Shown: positions 1 through 8,240, numbered from the stretch's first letter. The stretch: 64,000 bases of DNA from WHSW01 sp963749365 (GCA_963749365.1 CAVVME010000006.1:1-64000), one strand, 5' to 3'. The notes: a model not told the origin generated them from the letters alone. Translations and numbers: made by a program.

Positions 1-28
1 TCAAGGTCGTCTGACTGAGCGCTGTCGC

Positions 29-42
29 CGCGCGATACTGCG
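29..42 (+). promoter_or_regulatory. putative promoter core of SnoaL genes
   Basis: A 14-base block containing GATACT lies 5 to 18 bases upstream of the ATG at 47. The identical 14-mer occurs at the same place upstream of the first gene of the eight-gene SnoaL array (53395-53408, minus strand). GATACT resembles a -10 element, and its closeness to the ATG would give a leaderless or nearly leaderless mRNA. The block is seen directly; the promoter role is inferred. Confidence 0.4.
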
Positions 43-46
43 GGCG

Positions 47-442
47 ATGTCACCGCACAACGTGGAGATGGTCCGCCAGGCATGGAGCGGCCTGGACCAG
101 GGTGACCTCGAAGCAGCGTTCAAGGACGCCGCACCGGACGTCGAGTTCGATCAGACACGCGCATTGGGCATGGACCGCGGCGTCTACACGCTGGACGAGT
201 TCAAGCGCCTCACCGAGTCGTTCATCAACACCTGGCGATCTGTTCGCTGGGAAGCCGACGAGCTGATCGACGCCGGCGATCACGTCGTCCTGGCGTTCAC
301 GAACCACCTCACGGGACGGGACGGGATCACGCTCGAGGCCCATGGAATCTTGGTGTGGACATTCCGAGCGGAGAGGATCGTCCGGGTTTGCCTGTACCAG
401 GACCGCGCCGAGGCCCTCGAGGCCGCCGGGCTGTCGGAGTAG
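47..442 (+). CDS. SnoaL/NTF2-like protein
   Basis: This 131-residue protein is the length of a single NTF2/SnoaL-like domain (a cone-shaped alpha+beta barrel used by ketosteroid isomerase-like enzymes and many ligand-binding proteins). It starts MSPHNVEMVRQ and ends EALEAAGLSE, the two terminal signatures shared by every member of this family in the window. Its nearest relative here is the protein at 52993-53388: both carry KDAAPD, DQTRA, a DEF motif and ADELID. Two bases separate it from the next SnoaL gene, so the pair is cotranscribed. The substrate is unknown; NTF2-like folds cannot be assigned a reaction from sequence alone. Confidence 0.8.
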   Translation: MSPHNVEMVRQAWSGLDQGDLEAAFKDAAPDVEFDQTRALGMDRGVYTLDEFKRLTESFINTWRSVRWEADELIDAGDHVVLAFTNHLTGRDGITLEAHGILVWTFRAERIVRVCLYQDRAEALEAAGLSE

Positions 443-444
443 GC

Positions 445-849
445 ATGTCGCAGGAGAACATCGAGATCGCCCGCAAGCTCTATGAGTTTTTCGCCTCCCG
501 TGAGCTGGCCGCCGCGTTCCCCGACTACGCTGACCCGGACCTCGAGCTTCGAGTGCCCCCGGTCTACCCGGATGCTCCCGAGGTGTTCCGTGGTCGCGAA
601 GGGATCGAAGCTTGGACCGCGATGGTGGACGAGGTCTGGGCCGAGTGGGCGTTCGAGCCCCAGCGCTACCTCGACGCGGGGCCGACCGTGGTGGTGCTGG
701 CGCGGCTCGTTGCCAAGGGCAGTGCCAGCGGAGTTCATCTCGAGCGCGACGTCGCGCACCTGTGGACGTTCGAGCACGGGTGTGCGACCAGCATCCGCGT
801 CTATCTGGACCAGGCCGAGGCCCTCGAGGTCGCCGGGATCACGGCCTAG
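445..849 (+). CDS. SnoaL/NTF2-like protein
   Basis: A 134-residue single-domain NTF2/SnoaL-like protein beginning MSQENIEIARKLYEF. The ATG at 445 is preferred because it restores the family N-terminus and follows the upstream stop after only two bases. The usual C-terminal AGLSE is AGITA here, so this copy has drifted at its end. The middle (FRGREGIEAW, LDAGPTVVVLAR) follows the family pattern of a helix followed by paired strands. Function unknown. It lies with its partner just before tRNA-Arg, far from the larger SnoaL array at 50-53 kb. Confidence 0.8.
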   Translation: MSQENIEIARKLYEFFASRELAAAFPDYADPDLELRVPPVYPDAPEVFRGREGIEAWTAMVDEVWAEWAFEPQRYLDAGPTVVVLARLVAKGSASGVHLERDVAHLWTFEHGCATSIRVYLDQAEALEVAGITA

Positions 850-887
850 GGCGAGCCACGAGGGCAGGGTCCCGCCCGCGCACCTCA

Positions 888-960
888 TGCCCCCGGCAGG
901 ATTCGAACCTGCGGCCCGCTGCTTAGAAGGCAGCCGCTCTGTCCACTGAGCTACGGGGGC
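888..960 (-). tRNA. tRNA-Arg (anticodon TCT)
   Basis: The minus strand folds as a full cloverleaf: 7-bp acceptor stem GCCCCCG/CGGGGGC, D arm GCTC/GAGC, anticodon arm GCTGC/GCAGC with loop CTTCTAA, and T arm GCAGG/CCTGC with loop TTCGAAT. The anticodon is TCT, reading AGA/AGG. The discriminator base is A and CCA is not encoded. All stems were paired by eye. Confidence 0.95.
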
Positions 961-1016
961 CCAGCGACGAGATTAGACCGCCGCCGGCCCGTTCCTGCCG
1001 GCGATCGCGCCCCCGG

Positions 1017-1295
1017 TCAGGCGTCGCCCTGCTTGGCGGATGAATCGCCCGCCGGCTGCTTGGCCTTGGCGGCCTCCTCGGTCTTCGCCGGCTGCTCGGC
1101 CTTCGGCGGCTCGGCCCGGACCGGCTCGCCGCCGGGCCTGCGAAGCGCGTCCTTGGCGGCCTTCGCCTTGTCGCCGAGACTGCCCTTGCTGCCGGCGATC
1201 TTGCGCAACTCGTCCGCGTCCTGCTTCAGTGACTCGGGGCCGCCACGCTTCTCGACCAGATCCTTCGCCTTGTTGCTCAGTCGTTTCAGGTCCAT
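1017..1295 (-). CDS. small charged helical protein
   Basis: A 92-residue protein, rich in Lys, Ala and Glu, starting MDLKRLSNKAKDLVEKRGG. The start at 1295 is supported by an AAAGGAGGAAG ribosome-binding site just upstream; an upstream in-frame start would run through tRNA-Pro. Residues 1-55 look like an amphipathic helical bundle; residues 55-92 are a low-complexity Pro/Ala/Lys/Glu tail. The head resembles the small Rv0909/MT0933-type putative antitoxins of actinobacteria, but no toxin gene is adjacent, so this is only a resemblance. It sits between two tRNA genes on the same strand. Confidence 0.65.
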   Translation of the reverse strand: MDLKRLSNKAKDLVEKRGGPESLKQDADELRKIAGSKGSLGDKAKAAKDALRRPGGEPVRAEPPKAEQPAKTEEAAKAKQPAGDSSAKQGDA

Positions 1296-1321
1296 GTCTT
1301 CCTCCTTTGGACTTCTTTCGA

Positions 1322-1395
1322 TCGGGGCGCCCGGATTTGAACCGGGGACCTCGGCCACCCAAAGGCCGCGCGCTACCAGGCTGCGCCACGCCCCG
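1322..1395 (-). tRNA. tRNA-Pro (anticodon TGG)
   Basis: The minus strand gives acceptor stem CGGGGCG/CGCCCCG, D arm with GCGC pairing, anticodon stem CGGCC/GGCCG with loop TTTGGGT (anticodon TGG), and T arm CCCGG/CCGGG with loop TTCAAAT. The discriminator base is A and CCA is not encoded. It lies 26 bases upstream of the small helical protein gene on the same strand. Confidence 0.95.
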
Positions 1396-1512
1396 TGCTG
1401 GCGAGTCTAGTCCCGGCCGTTCGCCGGTCGGCCACACACGCCAAGTCTGCGGATCGGCGATCGCCAGGTGATCGTGAAACCGCATCGTTCGCCGCTAGGG
1501 TTGCGCGTCCCG

Positions 1513-2769
1513 ATGGCTGACGTCCAACCGCTCACCGCGCTGCACTACAACCTCACCGCGGTGCCGTCGCTGGCCGACGTCGTCGCCCCGCCCTATGACG
1601 TGATCGATCCGGCGCGCCGCGAGGCCCTGCTCGCGCGATCGCCGTTCAACGTGGTCGAGATCGACCTCCCCGAGGCGCCCGCGGGCGGTGGCGATCCCTA
1701 CGCGCACGCGGCCGAGACGCTCGAGCAATGGACGCTGCAGGGGATCCTCACCGCCGATCGCGAGCCGGCGCTTTGGGCGCTGACCCAGGAGTACACGACT
1801 CCCGACGGCTCGCGGCGCACCCGCCGCGGTCTGCTCTGCCGGGTCAGGGTGACCGAGTACGGCCCCGGCCTCGTCCGCCCCCACGAGCGCACCCACCCCG
1901 GTCCGAAGGAGGACCGGCTGCGGCTCACCGAGGCGACCCGGCACAACCTGTCGCCGATCTTCTCGCTGCACCCGGGCGATCCCTGGCGCCACGTCGAGGG
2001 CTTCACCCGCGGCGAGCCCTGGGCCGACGCCGCAGACGGCGAGGGCACCGCGCATCGGATCTGGCGGATCGACGATCCCGAGGCACACCGTGCCGTCAGC
2101 GCCGAGCTCGCCGAGGCCGAGCTGCTGATCGCCGACGGGCACCATCGCTACGAGACCGCGCGCGCCTACGCCGACGCGATCGGCGGCGACGGCCCGCACC
2201 GCTACACGCTGATGGCGCTGGTCTCGCTCGAGGACCCGGGTCTGACCGTGTTCGGCTACCACCGCCTGCTCTCGAACCTCTCCGAGGTCTCGGCCCAGGA
2301 GGCCCTGCGTGACGCGCTGCGGTCGCACTTCGAGATCGAGGAGGTTTCGACCGAGGCGCTCGACCCGGCCGGCGAGGAGGGGATCGGCGTCTTCGGCTAC
2401 ATCGACGCCCATCACCGCCAGGGCTTCCGCCTCCGGCTCAAGGACCCGACCGCACTCGAGCGCGCGATCCCCGATGTCTCGGAGGCCTACCGGACGCTCG
2501 ACGCCGCGATCCTCGAGGCGCTGGTGCTCCGCGGCGCGCTCGGGATGAGCGCGACCGAGATCGAGGCGAAGCGCGGGATCGTCTACACGGCCTCGGCCGA
2601 GCAGGCGCTCGCCGCGCTCGACCAGGGAACCGACGCTGCCTTCCTCATGCGCCCGACGCCCGTCGAACAGGTCCGCGCCGTCGCCGCGGCCGGCGAGACG
2701 ATGCCGCCCAAGTCCACCTACTTCTTCCCCAAGTGGCTGACCGGGATCGTCTTCAACCCGCTCAGCTAG
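1513..2769 (+). CDS. DUF1015 family protein
   Basis: A 418-residue protein with the hallmarks of the DUF1015 family: an N-terminal ADVVAPPYDVI segment (about residues 22-32), a central HPGPKEDRL (about 134-142) and an ADGHHRYETA motif (about 213-222). The start at 1513 is chosen because MADVQPL is the usual family N-terminus and an upstream frame extension is not conserved in type. The family is widespread and has no settled biochemical role; the His-rich HHRYE motif suggests catalysis or metal binding, which is inference. The TAG stop is at the same time the first three bases of a 171-bp palindromic repeat. Confidence 0.85.
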   Translation: MADVQPLTALHYNLTAVPSLADVVAPPYDVIDPARREALLARSPFNVVEIDLPEAPAGGGDPYAHAAETLEQWTLQGILTADREPALWALTQEYTTPDGSRRTRRGLLCRVRVTEYGPGLVRPHERTHPGPKEDRLRLTEATRHNLSPIFSLHPGDPWRHVEGFTRGEPWADAADGEGTAHRIWRIDDPEAHRAVSAELAEAELLIADGHHRYETARAYADAIGGDGPHRYTLMALVSLEDPGLTVFGYHRLLSNLSEVSAQEALRDALRSHFEIEEVSTEALDPAGEEGIGVFGYIDAHHRQGFRLRLKDPTALERAIPDVSEAYRTLDAAILEALVLRGALGMSATEIEAKRGIVYTASAEQALAALDQGTDAAFLMRPTPVEQVRAVAAAGETMPPKSTYFFPKWLTGIVFNPLS

Positions 2770-2937
2770 ATGGTTGAACCCGACTTGACGTGTGCCCGGG
2801 GGCGCACAGGACCGAGCCGGGCGTGGGCGGCGGGCGAAGCCCATGCCGGTGGGCATGGGCGAGTCCCGACGGGCGCGATCCGGCGACGGTGTCCGTGCGT
2901 CATCCGGGTGCGCGTGAATTCGGGATCAATCATCTAG
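2767..2937 (+). repeat. structured palindromic repeat, copy 1
   Basis: A 171-bp element with inverted ends TAGATGGTTGA...TCAATCATCTA and an internal 9-bp hairpin at 2839-2860 (GCCCATGCC/GGCATGGGC). It aligns along its length with the reverse complement of the copies at 20938-21106 and 22808-22978. Shared blocks include AGGACCGAGCC, GACGGGCGCGATCCGGCGACGG and the TGCGTCA segment. It provides the stop codon of the DUF1015 gene and ends 10 bases before the cobalamin adenosyltransferase start. Confidence 0.8.
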
Positions 2938-2947
2938 AGTCGGGCTC

Positions 2948-3526
2948 GTGGTCCGCATCTACACCAAGAAGGGCGACGACGGCACCACCTCGCTCTGGTA
3001 CGGCGGACGGGTACCGAAATCCGACCTGCGCACCGAGGCCTACGGAGCGCTCGACGAGGCGGCCTCGGCACTCGGCGTCGCCCGCTCGCTGTGCGGAGCC
3101 GAGGACGCCGAGCTGGCCGCCGACATCCTCCGGCTCCAGGACGACCTGTTCATCGCCGGCGCCGAGCTTGCCACCGCGCCCGAGGCCGCCGACCGGCTCG
3201 AGGACGGGATCAGCCGCGTCACCCCGGCAATGGCCGCCGAGCTCGAAGCGCTGATCGACCGCCACATGGACCGGGTCGAGCTGCCGCCGAAGTTCGTGAT
3301 CCCGGGCGGGACGACGCTCTCCGCCCAACTCGACGTCGCCCGGGCGGTGATCAGGCGCGCCGAACGGCGCACGGTCGCGCTCGCGGCCGACGACGGGCTC
3401 GCCTCCCCGGAGCTGATGCGCTTCCTCAACCGCGCCTCCGACGCCGCCTACGCGATGGCCCGATTCGCCGACACCGACGAGCCGGAGCTGTTCGCCGGGC
3501 GCGAGCGCGAGACGCCGTCGTCGTGA
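2948..3526 (+). CDS. Cob(I)alamin adenosyltransferase, PduO type
   Basis: This cytosolic enzyme transfers the adenosyl group of ATP to cob(I)alamin to make adenosylcobalamin. The 192-residue length fits the PduO/MMAB family. Seen in the sequence are the N-terminal ATP-binding KKGDDGTTSL motif (residues 6-15), the helical-bundle core, RRAERRT near residue 138 and the C-terminal LNRASDAAYAMARFAD block equivalent to the family NRLSD motif. It uses a GTG start. The stop overlaps the start of the OsmC-like gene (GTGA), so three genes form one transcript. The B12-requiring partner enzyme is not in the window. Confidence 0.9.
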   Translation: MVRIYTKKGDDGTTSLWYGGRVPKSDLRTEAYGALDEAASALGVARSLCGAEDAELAADILRLQDDLFIAGAELATAPEAADRLEDGISRVTPAMAAELEALIDRHMDRVELPPKFVIPGGTTLSAQLDVARAVIRRAERRTVALAADDGLASPELMRFLNRASDAAYAMARFADTDEPELFAGRERETPSS

Positions 3527-3936
3527 GGGTGGTCGCGCGGCGGCGGGCCGGCTACACGCACGAGGTCGAGATCGAGGGCGGGCACACGCTCGTCATCGAC
3601 GAGCCGACAACCGTCGGCGGCAACGACGAGGGGCCGAGCCCGAGCCGCGCTGTCGCCGCCGCTCTGGCGGCCTGCACCGCGATCACCTGCGAGATGTACG
3701 CGGGGCGAAAGGGCTGGGAGCTGGGCGCGGTCGAGGTCGAGGTCGAGGTTGAGTACGGGCCGAACCAGTCGATGCTGCGCGCCGAGGTGAAGCTGTGCGT
3801 GCCCGAGACGCTCGACGAGGAGCAGCGCGGCCGGCTGCTGGTGATCGCCGGCAAGTGTCCCGTTCACCGCGCGCTTGCCGGCGCGACCCCGATCGAGATC
3901 GCCGACCGGATCGAGAGCCGGGCGCCGCACGGCTGA
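3523..3936 (+). CDS. OsmC family protein
   Basis: A 137-residue OsmC/Ohr-like protein; family members are thiol peroxidases acting on organic hydroperoxides, or less characterised relatives. The two expected cysteines are present, one in ALAACTAITCEMYA (about residues 45-58) and one in GKCPVHRAL (about 109-117). The GTG at 3523 overlaps the preceding stop as GTGA and gives a product of normal length. The gene overlaps the following SDR gene by one base. Whether it is Ohr (peroxidase) or a generic OsmC cannot be settled by eye. Confidence 0.8.
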   Translation: MRVVARRRAGYTHEVEIEGGHTLVIDEPTTVGGNDEGPSPSRAVAAALAACTAITCEMYAGRKGWELGAVEVEVEVEYGPNQSMLRAEVKLCVPETLDEEQRGRLLVIAGKCPVHRALAGATPIEIADRIESRAPHG

Positions 3937-4736
3937 TGGACCTAGGGCTTCGCGGACGAGCGTGCGCGGTGACCGGCGCCAGCCGCGGGATCGGCCGCGA
4001 GACCGCCCGCATGCTCGCCGCCGAAGGTGCCTCGGTGCTGCTGGTCGCGCGAAGCCAGGACGAGCTCGCCGAGGCGAGCCGGGAGTGCGCCCTGGAGGGC
4101 GGCTCGGCGGAGGCGTTGGCGCTTGACGTCACCGCGGCCGACGCCGGCGAGCGGATCCTCGCCGCCTGCGAGCAGCGCTTCGGCAAGCTCGACGTGCTCG
4201 TCAACGGCGCCGGCACGGCGCGCTGGCGCGACCTCGACGACGTCCCCGAGGCGGACTGGTACGCGGCCTGGGAGCTGAACGTGATGGCACCGCTGCGCAT
4301 GATGCGCACCGCGGTGCCCGCGATGGCCGAGCGAGGCTGGGGCCGGATCGTCAACGTCTCGTCGACCGCGGGCAAGCGCCCGTCGGCCCTGATGCCCGAG
4401 TACTCGGTCGCCAAGTCCGCCGAGCTCTCGCTCTCGCGCCTGTTCGCCGACCGTCACGCCGCCGACGGAGTCCTCGTCAACGCGATCTGTCCCGGTCCGA
4501 CCAGATCCGAGCTGTGGATGGCCGAGGGCGGCCTGCTCGACCAATCGCGCGAGCTGGCCGGGGTCGAGACCCGGGAGGAGGCGCTGGAGGCCGCGGGGCG
4601 CAAGCGCCCGATCGGCCGGCTCGCCTACGTCGAGGAGGTGGCGGCGGCGATCGTCTTCCTCTGCTCGGAGCGCGCCTCCTACGTCGCCGGAGCGGCGTGG
4701 TCGGTCGACGGGGGTACCGTCCAGGTGATCATCTGA
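3936..4736 (+). CDS. SDR family oxidoreductase
   Basis: A 266-residue classical short-chain dehydrogenase/reductase, NAD(P)-dependent. Visible are the cofactor-binding TGASRGIG (residues 13-20), the NGAG segment of strand 4, the active-site Ser in NVSSTAG and the YSVAK Tyr/Lys pair (around 150-154). The C-terminus (SYVAGAAWSVDGGTVQ) is typical of FabG-like members. It is the last gene of the cobalamin adenosyltransferase operon, its ATG sharing one base with the previous stop. The substrate is not evident. Confidence 0.85.
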   Translation: MDLGLRGRACAVTGASRGIGRETARMLAAEGASVLLVARSQDELAEASRECALEGGSAEALALDVTAADAGERILAACEQRFGKLDVLVNGAGTARWRDLDDVPEADWYAAWELNVMAPLRMMRTAVPAMAERGWGRIVNVSSTAGKRPSALMPEYSVAKSAELSLSRLFADRHAADGVLVNAICPGPTRSELWMAEGGLLDQSRELAGVETREEALEAAGRKRPIGRLAYVEEVAAAIVFLCSERASYVAGAAWSVDGGTVQVII

Positions 4737-4745
4737 GCGACCGGG

Positions 4746-5834
4746 TCAGGGTGCCGGTGCGGACTGCGACGGCCGACTCGGCGTCGCCGACGGTGGCCGC
4801 TTCGCGGTCGCCGAGCTGATCGCGAACTCGGGCCGGTGCGGCGGCTCGCTGATCGCCATCTCCTCGGTGTCGCGCCGCTCGATCTGCTCCAGCTTCGCGA
4901 GCAGGTTCTCCGCCATCCGGATCGACGCCGCGTCGATCAGCCGCCCGTTGAGCGAAACCGCGCCCTTGCCCTCCGCCGCGGCCTCGTTCATCGCCGCGAT
5001 GATCGCCCGCGTCTTCTCGACCAGGTGCTCGTCAGGGGTGAAGACCTCGTTCGCAAGCTCGATCTGGGCCGGGTGGATCGCCCACTTGCCCTCATAGCCG
5101 AGCGCCGCGGCGCGGCGCGCCGACGACAGGTAGCCCTCCGGGTCGGTGAAGTCGCCGAACGGGCCGTCGATCGGTCGCAGGCCGTGGGCGCGGCAGGTGA
5201 CCGCGATCCTCGCGAGCGGGTAGTGCCACTGGTCGCCCCAGTGCCGCTCGCGCTCAGCGGCCTCGTCGGCGTCGGTGAGGACCGAGTAGCCCTCGTCGGA
5301 GCCGCCGATCGAGGTCGTGCGCGCCTGGACCGAGGCGGCGTAGTCGGCGACGCCGAAGATCATCGCCTCCATCCGCTCGGGGCAAGCGCGGGCGATCTCG
5401 TCGACGTTGACCATCCCGATCGCGGTCTCGATCAGGACCGTAAGGCCGATCTGGCGCTGCAGCCCGACCGCCGGCTCGATCTGGGAGAGCAGCGTCGCGA
5501 CCAGGTGCACGTCGCCGGCGCCGCTCGCCTTCGGGATCACGATCGCGTCGATCTGGTCACCGGCCTGCTCGACGACGTCGACGATGTCCCGATAGCAGTA
5601 GTGGGTGTCGAGGCCGTTGATCCGCACCGACACCGAGGGGGCGGACCAGTCGAGCTCGCGCAACGCCTCGATCACGTTGACCCGGGCCTGCTCCTTGTCG
5701 TCGGGCGCGACCGCGTCCTCGAGGTCGAGCATGACGATGTCGGCGCCGAGCGTCGGCGCCTTCTCGAGCATCTGCACGTTGCTGCCCGGGACCGCCAGCT
5801 CGCTGCGGTGAAGTCTCGTCTTCTTCGGGGTCAC
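4746..5834 (-). CDS. HpcH/HpaI-type CoA-ester lyase (malyl-CoA lyase-like)
   Basis: A 362-residue TIM-barrel CoA-ester lyase of the CitE/malyl-CoA lyase group, which cleaves or forms beta-hydroxyacyl-CoA esters such as malyl-CoA (glyoxylate plus acetyl-CoA). Seen are RSELAVPGSN near the N-terminus, the Mg-binding MLDLEDAVAPDDK (about residues 34-46), the VRINGLDT strand, VIPKASG, and the FGVADYAASVQARTTSIG block. The GTG start at 5834 has AGGAGGG upstream. It is divergent from a serine/alanine-glyoxylate aminotransferase, which fits a glyoxylate-linked role. Length and motifs favour malyl-CoA or beta-methylmalyl-CoA lyase over citrate lyase; the exact substrate is inferred. Confidence 0.8.
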   Translation of the reverse strand: MTPKKTRLHRSELAVPGSNVQMLEKAPTLGADIVMLDLEDAVAPDDKEQARVNVIEALRELDWSAPSVSVRINGLDTHYCYRDIVDVVEQAGDQIDAIVIPKASGAGDVHLVATLLSQIEPAVGLQRQIGLTVLIETAIGMVNVDEIARACPERMEAMIFGVADYAASVQARTTSIGGSDEGYSVLTDADEAAERERHWGDQWHYPLARIAVTCRAHGLRPIDGPFGDFTDPEGYLSSARRAAALGYEGKWAIHPAQIELANEVFTPDEHLVEKTRAIIAAMNEAAAEGKGAVSLNGRLIDAASIRMAENLLAKLEQIERRDTEEMAISEPPHRPEFAISSATAKRPPSATPSRPSQSAPAP

Positions 5835-5900
5835 GGCACATCCCTCCTCGGTTGAACGATCGGCCGGAAGCGGCAGTCAAGCGGCGATTCGCCCCCAGAT

Positions 5901-5987
5901 CAAGCGAAGATAGAGAGATTCGACCGTGTCCGCGAGCCGATTCGATACATAGAGATAACCCGTGGGCACAAGGAGAATCTTCGCTTG
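5901..5987. promoter_or_regulatory. paired inverted sites in divergent promoter
   Basis: The 216-bp divergent region between the CoA-ester lyase and the aminotransferase contains CAAGCGAAGAT at 5901-5911 and its exact reverse complement at 5977-5987. The two 11-mers are 65 bp apart. This is the layout expected of paired operators that could be bridged by one regulator, or of a long stem in a transcript. The repeat is seen directly; the regulatory role is inferred. The LysR-type gene at 8420 is a candidate binder. Confidence 0.4.
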
Positions 5988-6050
5988 CATTCCAAGTCGC
6001 GTTCGGGCAAGCTGGCGCCTTCGAAGGCCAGCACGACCCCGGAGTGTGAG

Positions 6051-7202
6051 ATGACCGAAGCGCAACCCGCCCCCGAGTTCGATCCGCCGCAGCGCCTGCT
6101 CTGCGGGCCCGGACCGACCAACGTCTCCCCCTCGGTGCTGGCAGCGATGCAGAAGCCGATGCTCGGTCATCTCGACCCCGACCTGCACGAGATCCTGCTC
6201 GAGGTCGTCGCGGAGCTGCGCCAGGTCTACCGGGCGACGGACGGGCTCGTGCTGCCGCTGCAGGCCACCGGCTCGTCCGGGATGGAGGCCGGGATCCTCA
6301 ACCTGGTCGAGCCCGGCGAGACGGTCGTCGTCGGCGTCTGCGGCTTCTTCGGCCGCCGGATCGCAGAGAAGGCGCGCCGAGCCGGCGCCGAGGTGATCGT
6401 GGTCGAGGCCGACTGGGGCGAGATCGTCCCCACCGAGGAGATCGTCGCGGCGCTCGAGCACCACCCGGAGACGAGGCTCGTCGCCCTGGTCCAAGCCGAG
6501 ACCTCGACCGGGGTCGAGCAGCCGATCGCCGAGCTCGCGGACGCGATCGCGTCCAGCGGCGCCCTGCTGATGGTCGACTGCGTGACCTCGCTCGGCGGGA
6601 TCCCGGTCGAGTTCGACCGCTGGGGCATCGACTACGCCTACTCGTGCACCCAGAAGTGCCTTGCCGCTCCGCCCGGGATGTCGCCGATCGCGGTCTCCGA
6701 GCGAGCCCTGGAGCGGTTTCGGTCGCGCCGCCACCCGGTCCCCTTCTGCTTCGACCTCGGGCTGCTCGAGGACTACTGGGTGACCCGACCCGCGACCTAC
6801 CACCACACGGCGCCGATCCTCCACATCTACGCCCTGCACGAGGCGCTGCGGCTGGTCCTCGCCGAGGGCCTCGAGCAGCGCTGGGCCCGCCACGCCGAGG
6901 CCGGCGCCTACCTGCGCGCCGAGATCGAGCGACGCGGGCTCGAGCTGCTCGCCGACCCCGACCACCGGCTCGCGCCGCTGACCGCCGTCCGGCTCCCGGA
7001 GATGGTCGACGGCAAGGCAGTGCAGACCGCGATGCTGCGCGAGGACGGAATCGAGATCGGCGGTGGGCTCGGACCGCAGGCGCCGCCGATGTGGCGGATC
7101 GGGCTAATGGGCGAGAACGCGAGCATGGAGACCGCCGACGAGGTCCTCGCCGCGCTCGACGCCGCGCTGGCCGAGCACCCGGTCACCTCCCTGGCCGGCT
7201 GA
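6051..7202 (+). CDS. Serine/alanine-glyoxylate aminotransferase
   Basis: A 383-residue class V PLP aminotransferase that moves an amino group from serine or alanine to glyoxylate, giving glycine plus hydroxypyruvate or pyruvate. Seen are CGPGPTNVSP at the N-terminus, QATGSSGMEA, VDCVTSLGGIPV with the PLP-binding Asp, and the SCTQKCLAAPPGMSP motif with the Schiff-base lysine (around residue 200). The ATG at 6051 follows a GGAGTGTGAG Shine-Dalgarno-like stretch and removes an unconserved N-terminal extension. Divergent partner: the malyl-CoA lyase-like gene. Downstream: phosphoribulokinase. Confidence 0.88.
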   Translation: MTEAQPAPEFDPPQRLLCGPGPTNVSPSVLAAMQKPMLGHLDPDLHEILLEVVAELRQVYRATDGLVLPLQATGSSGMEAGILNLVEPGETVVVGVCGFFGRRIAEKARRAGAEVIVVEADWGEIVPTEEIVAALEHHPETRLVALVQAETSTGVEQPIAELADAIASSGALLMVDCVTSLGGIPVEFDRWGIDYAYSCTQKCLAAPPGMSPIAVSERALERFRSRRHPVPFCFDLGLLEDYWVTRPATYHHTAPILHIYALHEALRLVLAEGLEQRWARHAEAGAYLRAEIERRGLELLADPDHRLAPLTAVRLPEMVDGKAVQTAMLREDGIEIGGGLGPQAPPMWRIGLMGENASMETADEVLAALDAALAEHPVTSLAG

Positions 7203-7286
7203 GCCGGGTGATCTGAGCGGGGCGCGCGCCTGCGCCCGAGGGGCGCGAGTTGCGCGCCGCGCCACGTCGTGGTGTGATCCACGCCT

Positions 7287-8240
7287 ATGACGCGCGCGAT
7301 CGTGCTCGGGCTGGTCGGCGACTCGGGGGCCGGCAAGACCACCGTGACCAGGGGCCTGCTCAGGGTGCTCGGCGACGCCCACGTCACCCACCTCTCCGCC
7401 GACGACTACCACCGCTTCGACCGCGCCCACCGCGCCGAGCTCGGGATCACGCCCCTGCACCCGGAGGCCAACCACCTCGACATCCTCACCCAGCATCTCA
7501 AGCACCTGCGCCGCGGCGAGCCGGTGCTGAAGCCGGTCTACGACCACGTCGACGGCTCCTTCGCCGCCCCGATCTACCTGCGCCCGTCGCGCTTTCTGAT
7601 CGTCGAGGGACTGCTCAACTTCCACACCGAGACGCTGCGCAGCGCGCACGAGATCCGGGTCTTCCTCGCTCCGCCCGAGGACCTGCGCCGAGCCTGGAAG
7701 GTGAAGCGCGACTGCAGCCGGCGCGGGTACACGACCAGCGAGGCGCTGGCGGAGCTCGACCGCCGCCAGGGTGATGCCGACGCCTACATCCAGCCCCAGC
7801 GCGCGCACGCCGACATCGTCGTCGCCTTCCGTCCCGAGCGCGGCCGCGGACCCGCCCACCTCGACGCCGACGTGATCCTGCGCGACACCCTCCCCCACCC
7901 CGACCTCTCGCCGCTGATCGACGGGACGGAGGGCGGGCCGACCCTGATCGAGCGCGAGCACGAGCAGCTGCTGCGAATCCCCGGCAACCTCGACCCCGAT
8001 CACGCCGAGGCCCTACAGGAGGCGGTCTGGGAGCGGATCAGCTTCGCCAACCACCTCCGCATCCGCCGGCTCGGCGAGCTGACCGTGGGCACCGACCTGC
8101 ATCGGTCCGACTCGCTGGCGCTGGTCCAGCTCCTGCTCCTCTACCACCTCGTCCGTGCCCGGGCCACGGTGGCGAGCGGCGGCGAGCCTCCGCGCAGCGA
8201 GCGCCGCCTGGCCGGAGCCGACTCGGCCCTGCACACGTAG
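7287..8240 (+). CDS. prk: Phosphoribulokinase
   Basis: Phosphoribulokinase makes ribulose-1,5-bisphosphate from ribulose-5-phosphate and ATP, the step before RuBisCO. The 317-residue protein has a P-loop GDSGAGKTT (residues 11-19), the LSADDYHRFDR segment, KPVYDH, VEGLLNFHTE (Walker B region) and WKVKRDCSRRGYT, all typical of the bacterial enzyme. No RuBisCO gene is in the window. The gene is followed by a strong hairpin and a CbbR-like LysR regulator in the same direction. Uridine kinase is a more distant relative, but the family-specific blocks favour phosphoribulokinase. Confidence 0.88.
   Translation: MTRAIVLGLVGDSGAGKTTVTRGLLRVLGDAHVTHLSADDYHRFDRAHRAELGITPLHPEANHLDILTQHLKHLRRGEPVLKPVYDHVDGSFAAPIYLRPSRFLIVEGLLNFHTETLRSAHEIRVFLAPPEDLRRAWKVKRDCSRRGYTTSEALAELDRRQGDADAYIQPQRAHADIVVAFRPERGRGPAHLDADVILRDTLPHPDLSPLIDGTEGGPTLIEREHEQLLRIPGNLDPDHAEALQEAVWERISFANHLRIRRLGELTVGTDLHRSDSLALVQLLLLYHLVRARATVASGGEPPRSERRLAGADSALHT

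Noticed and set aside
2767..2937. Copy 1 of the palindromic repeat as a cobalamin riboswitch for the adenosyltransferase gene
   Set aside because: It faces a B12 gene, but the same element lies in the opposite orientation beside fhs and fchA, and I cannot find the conserved B12-box wording.
7287..8240. Phosphoribulokinase as proof of a working Calvin cycle
   Set aside because: No RuBisCO gene is in the window, so only the enzyme, not the pathway, is supported.
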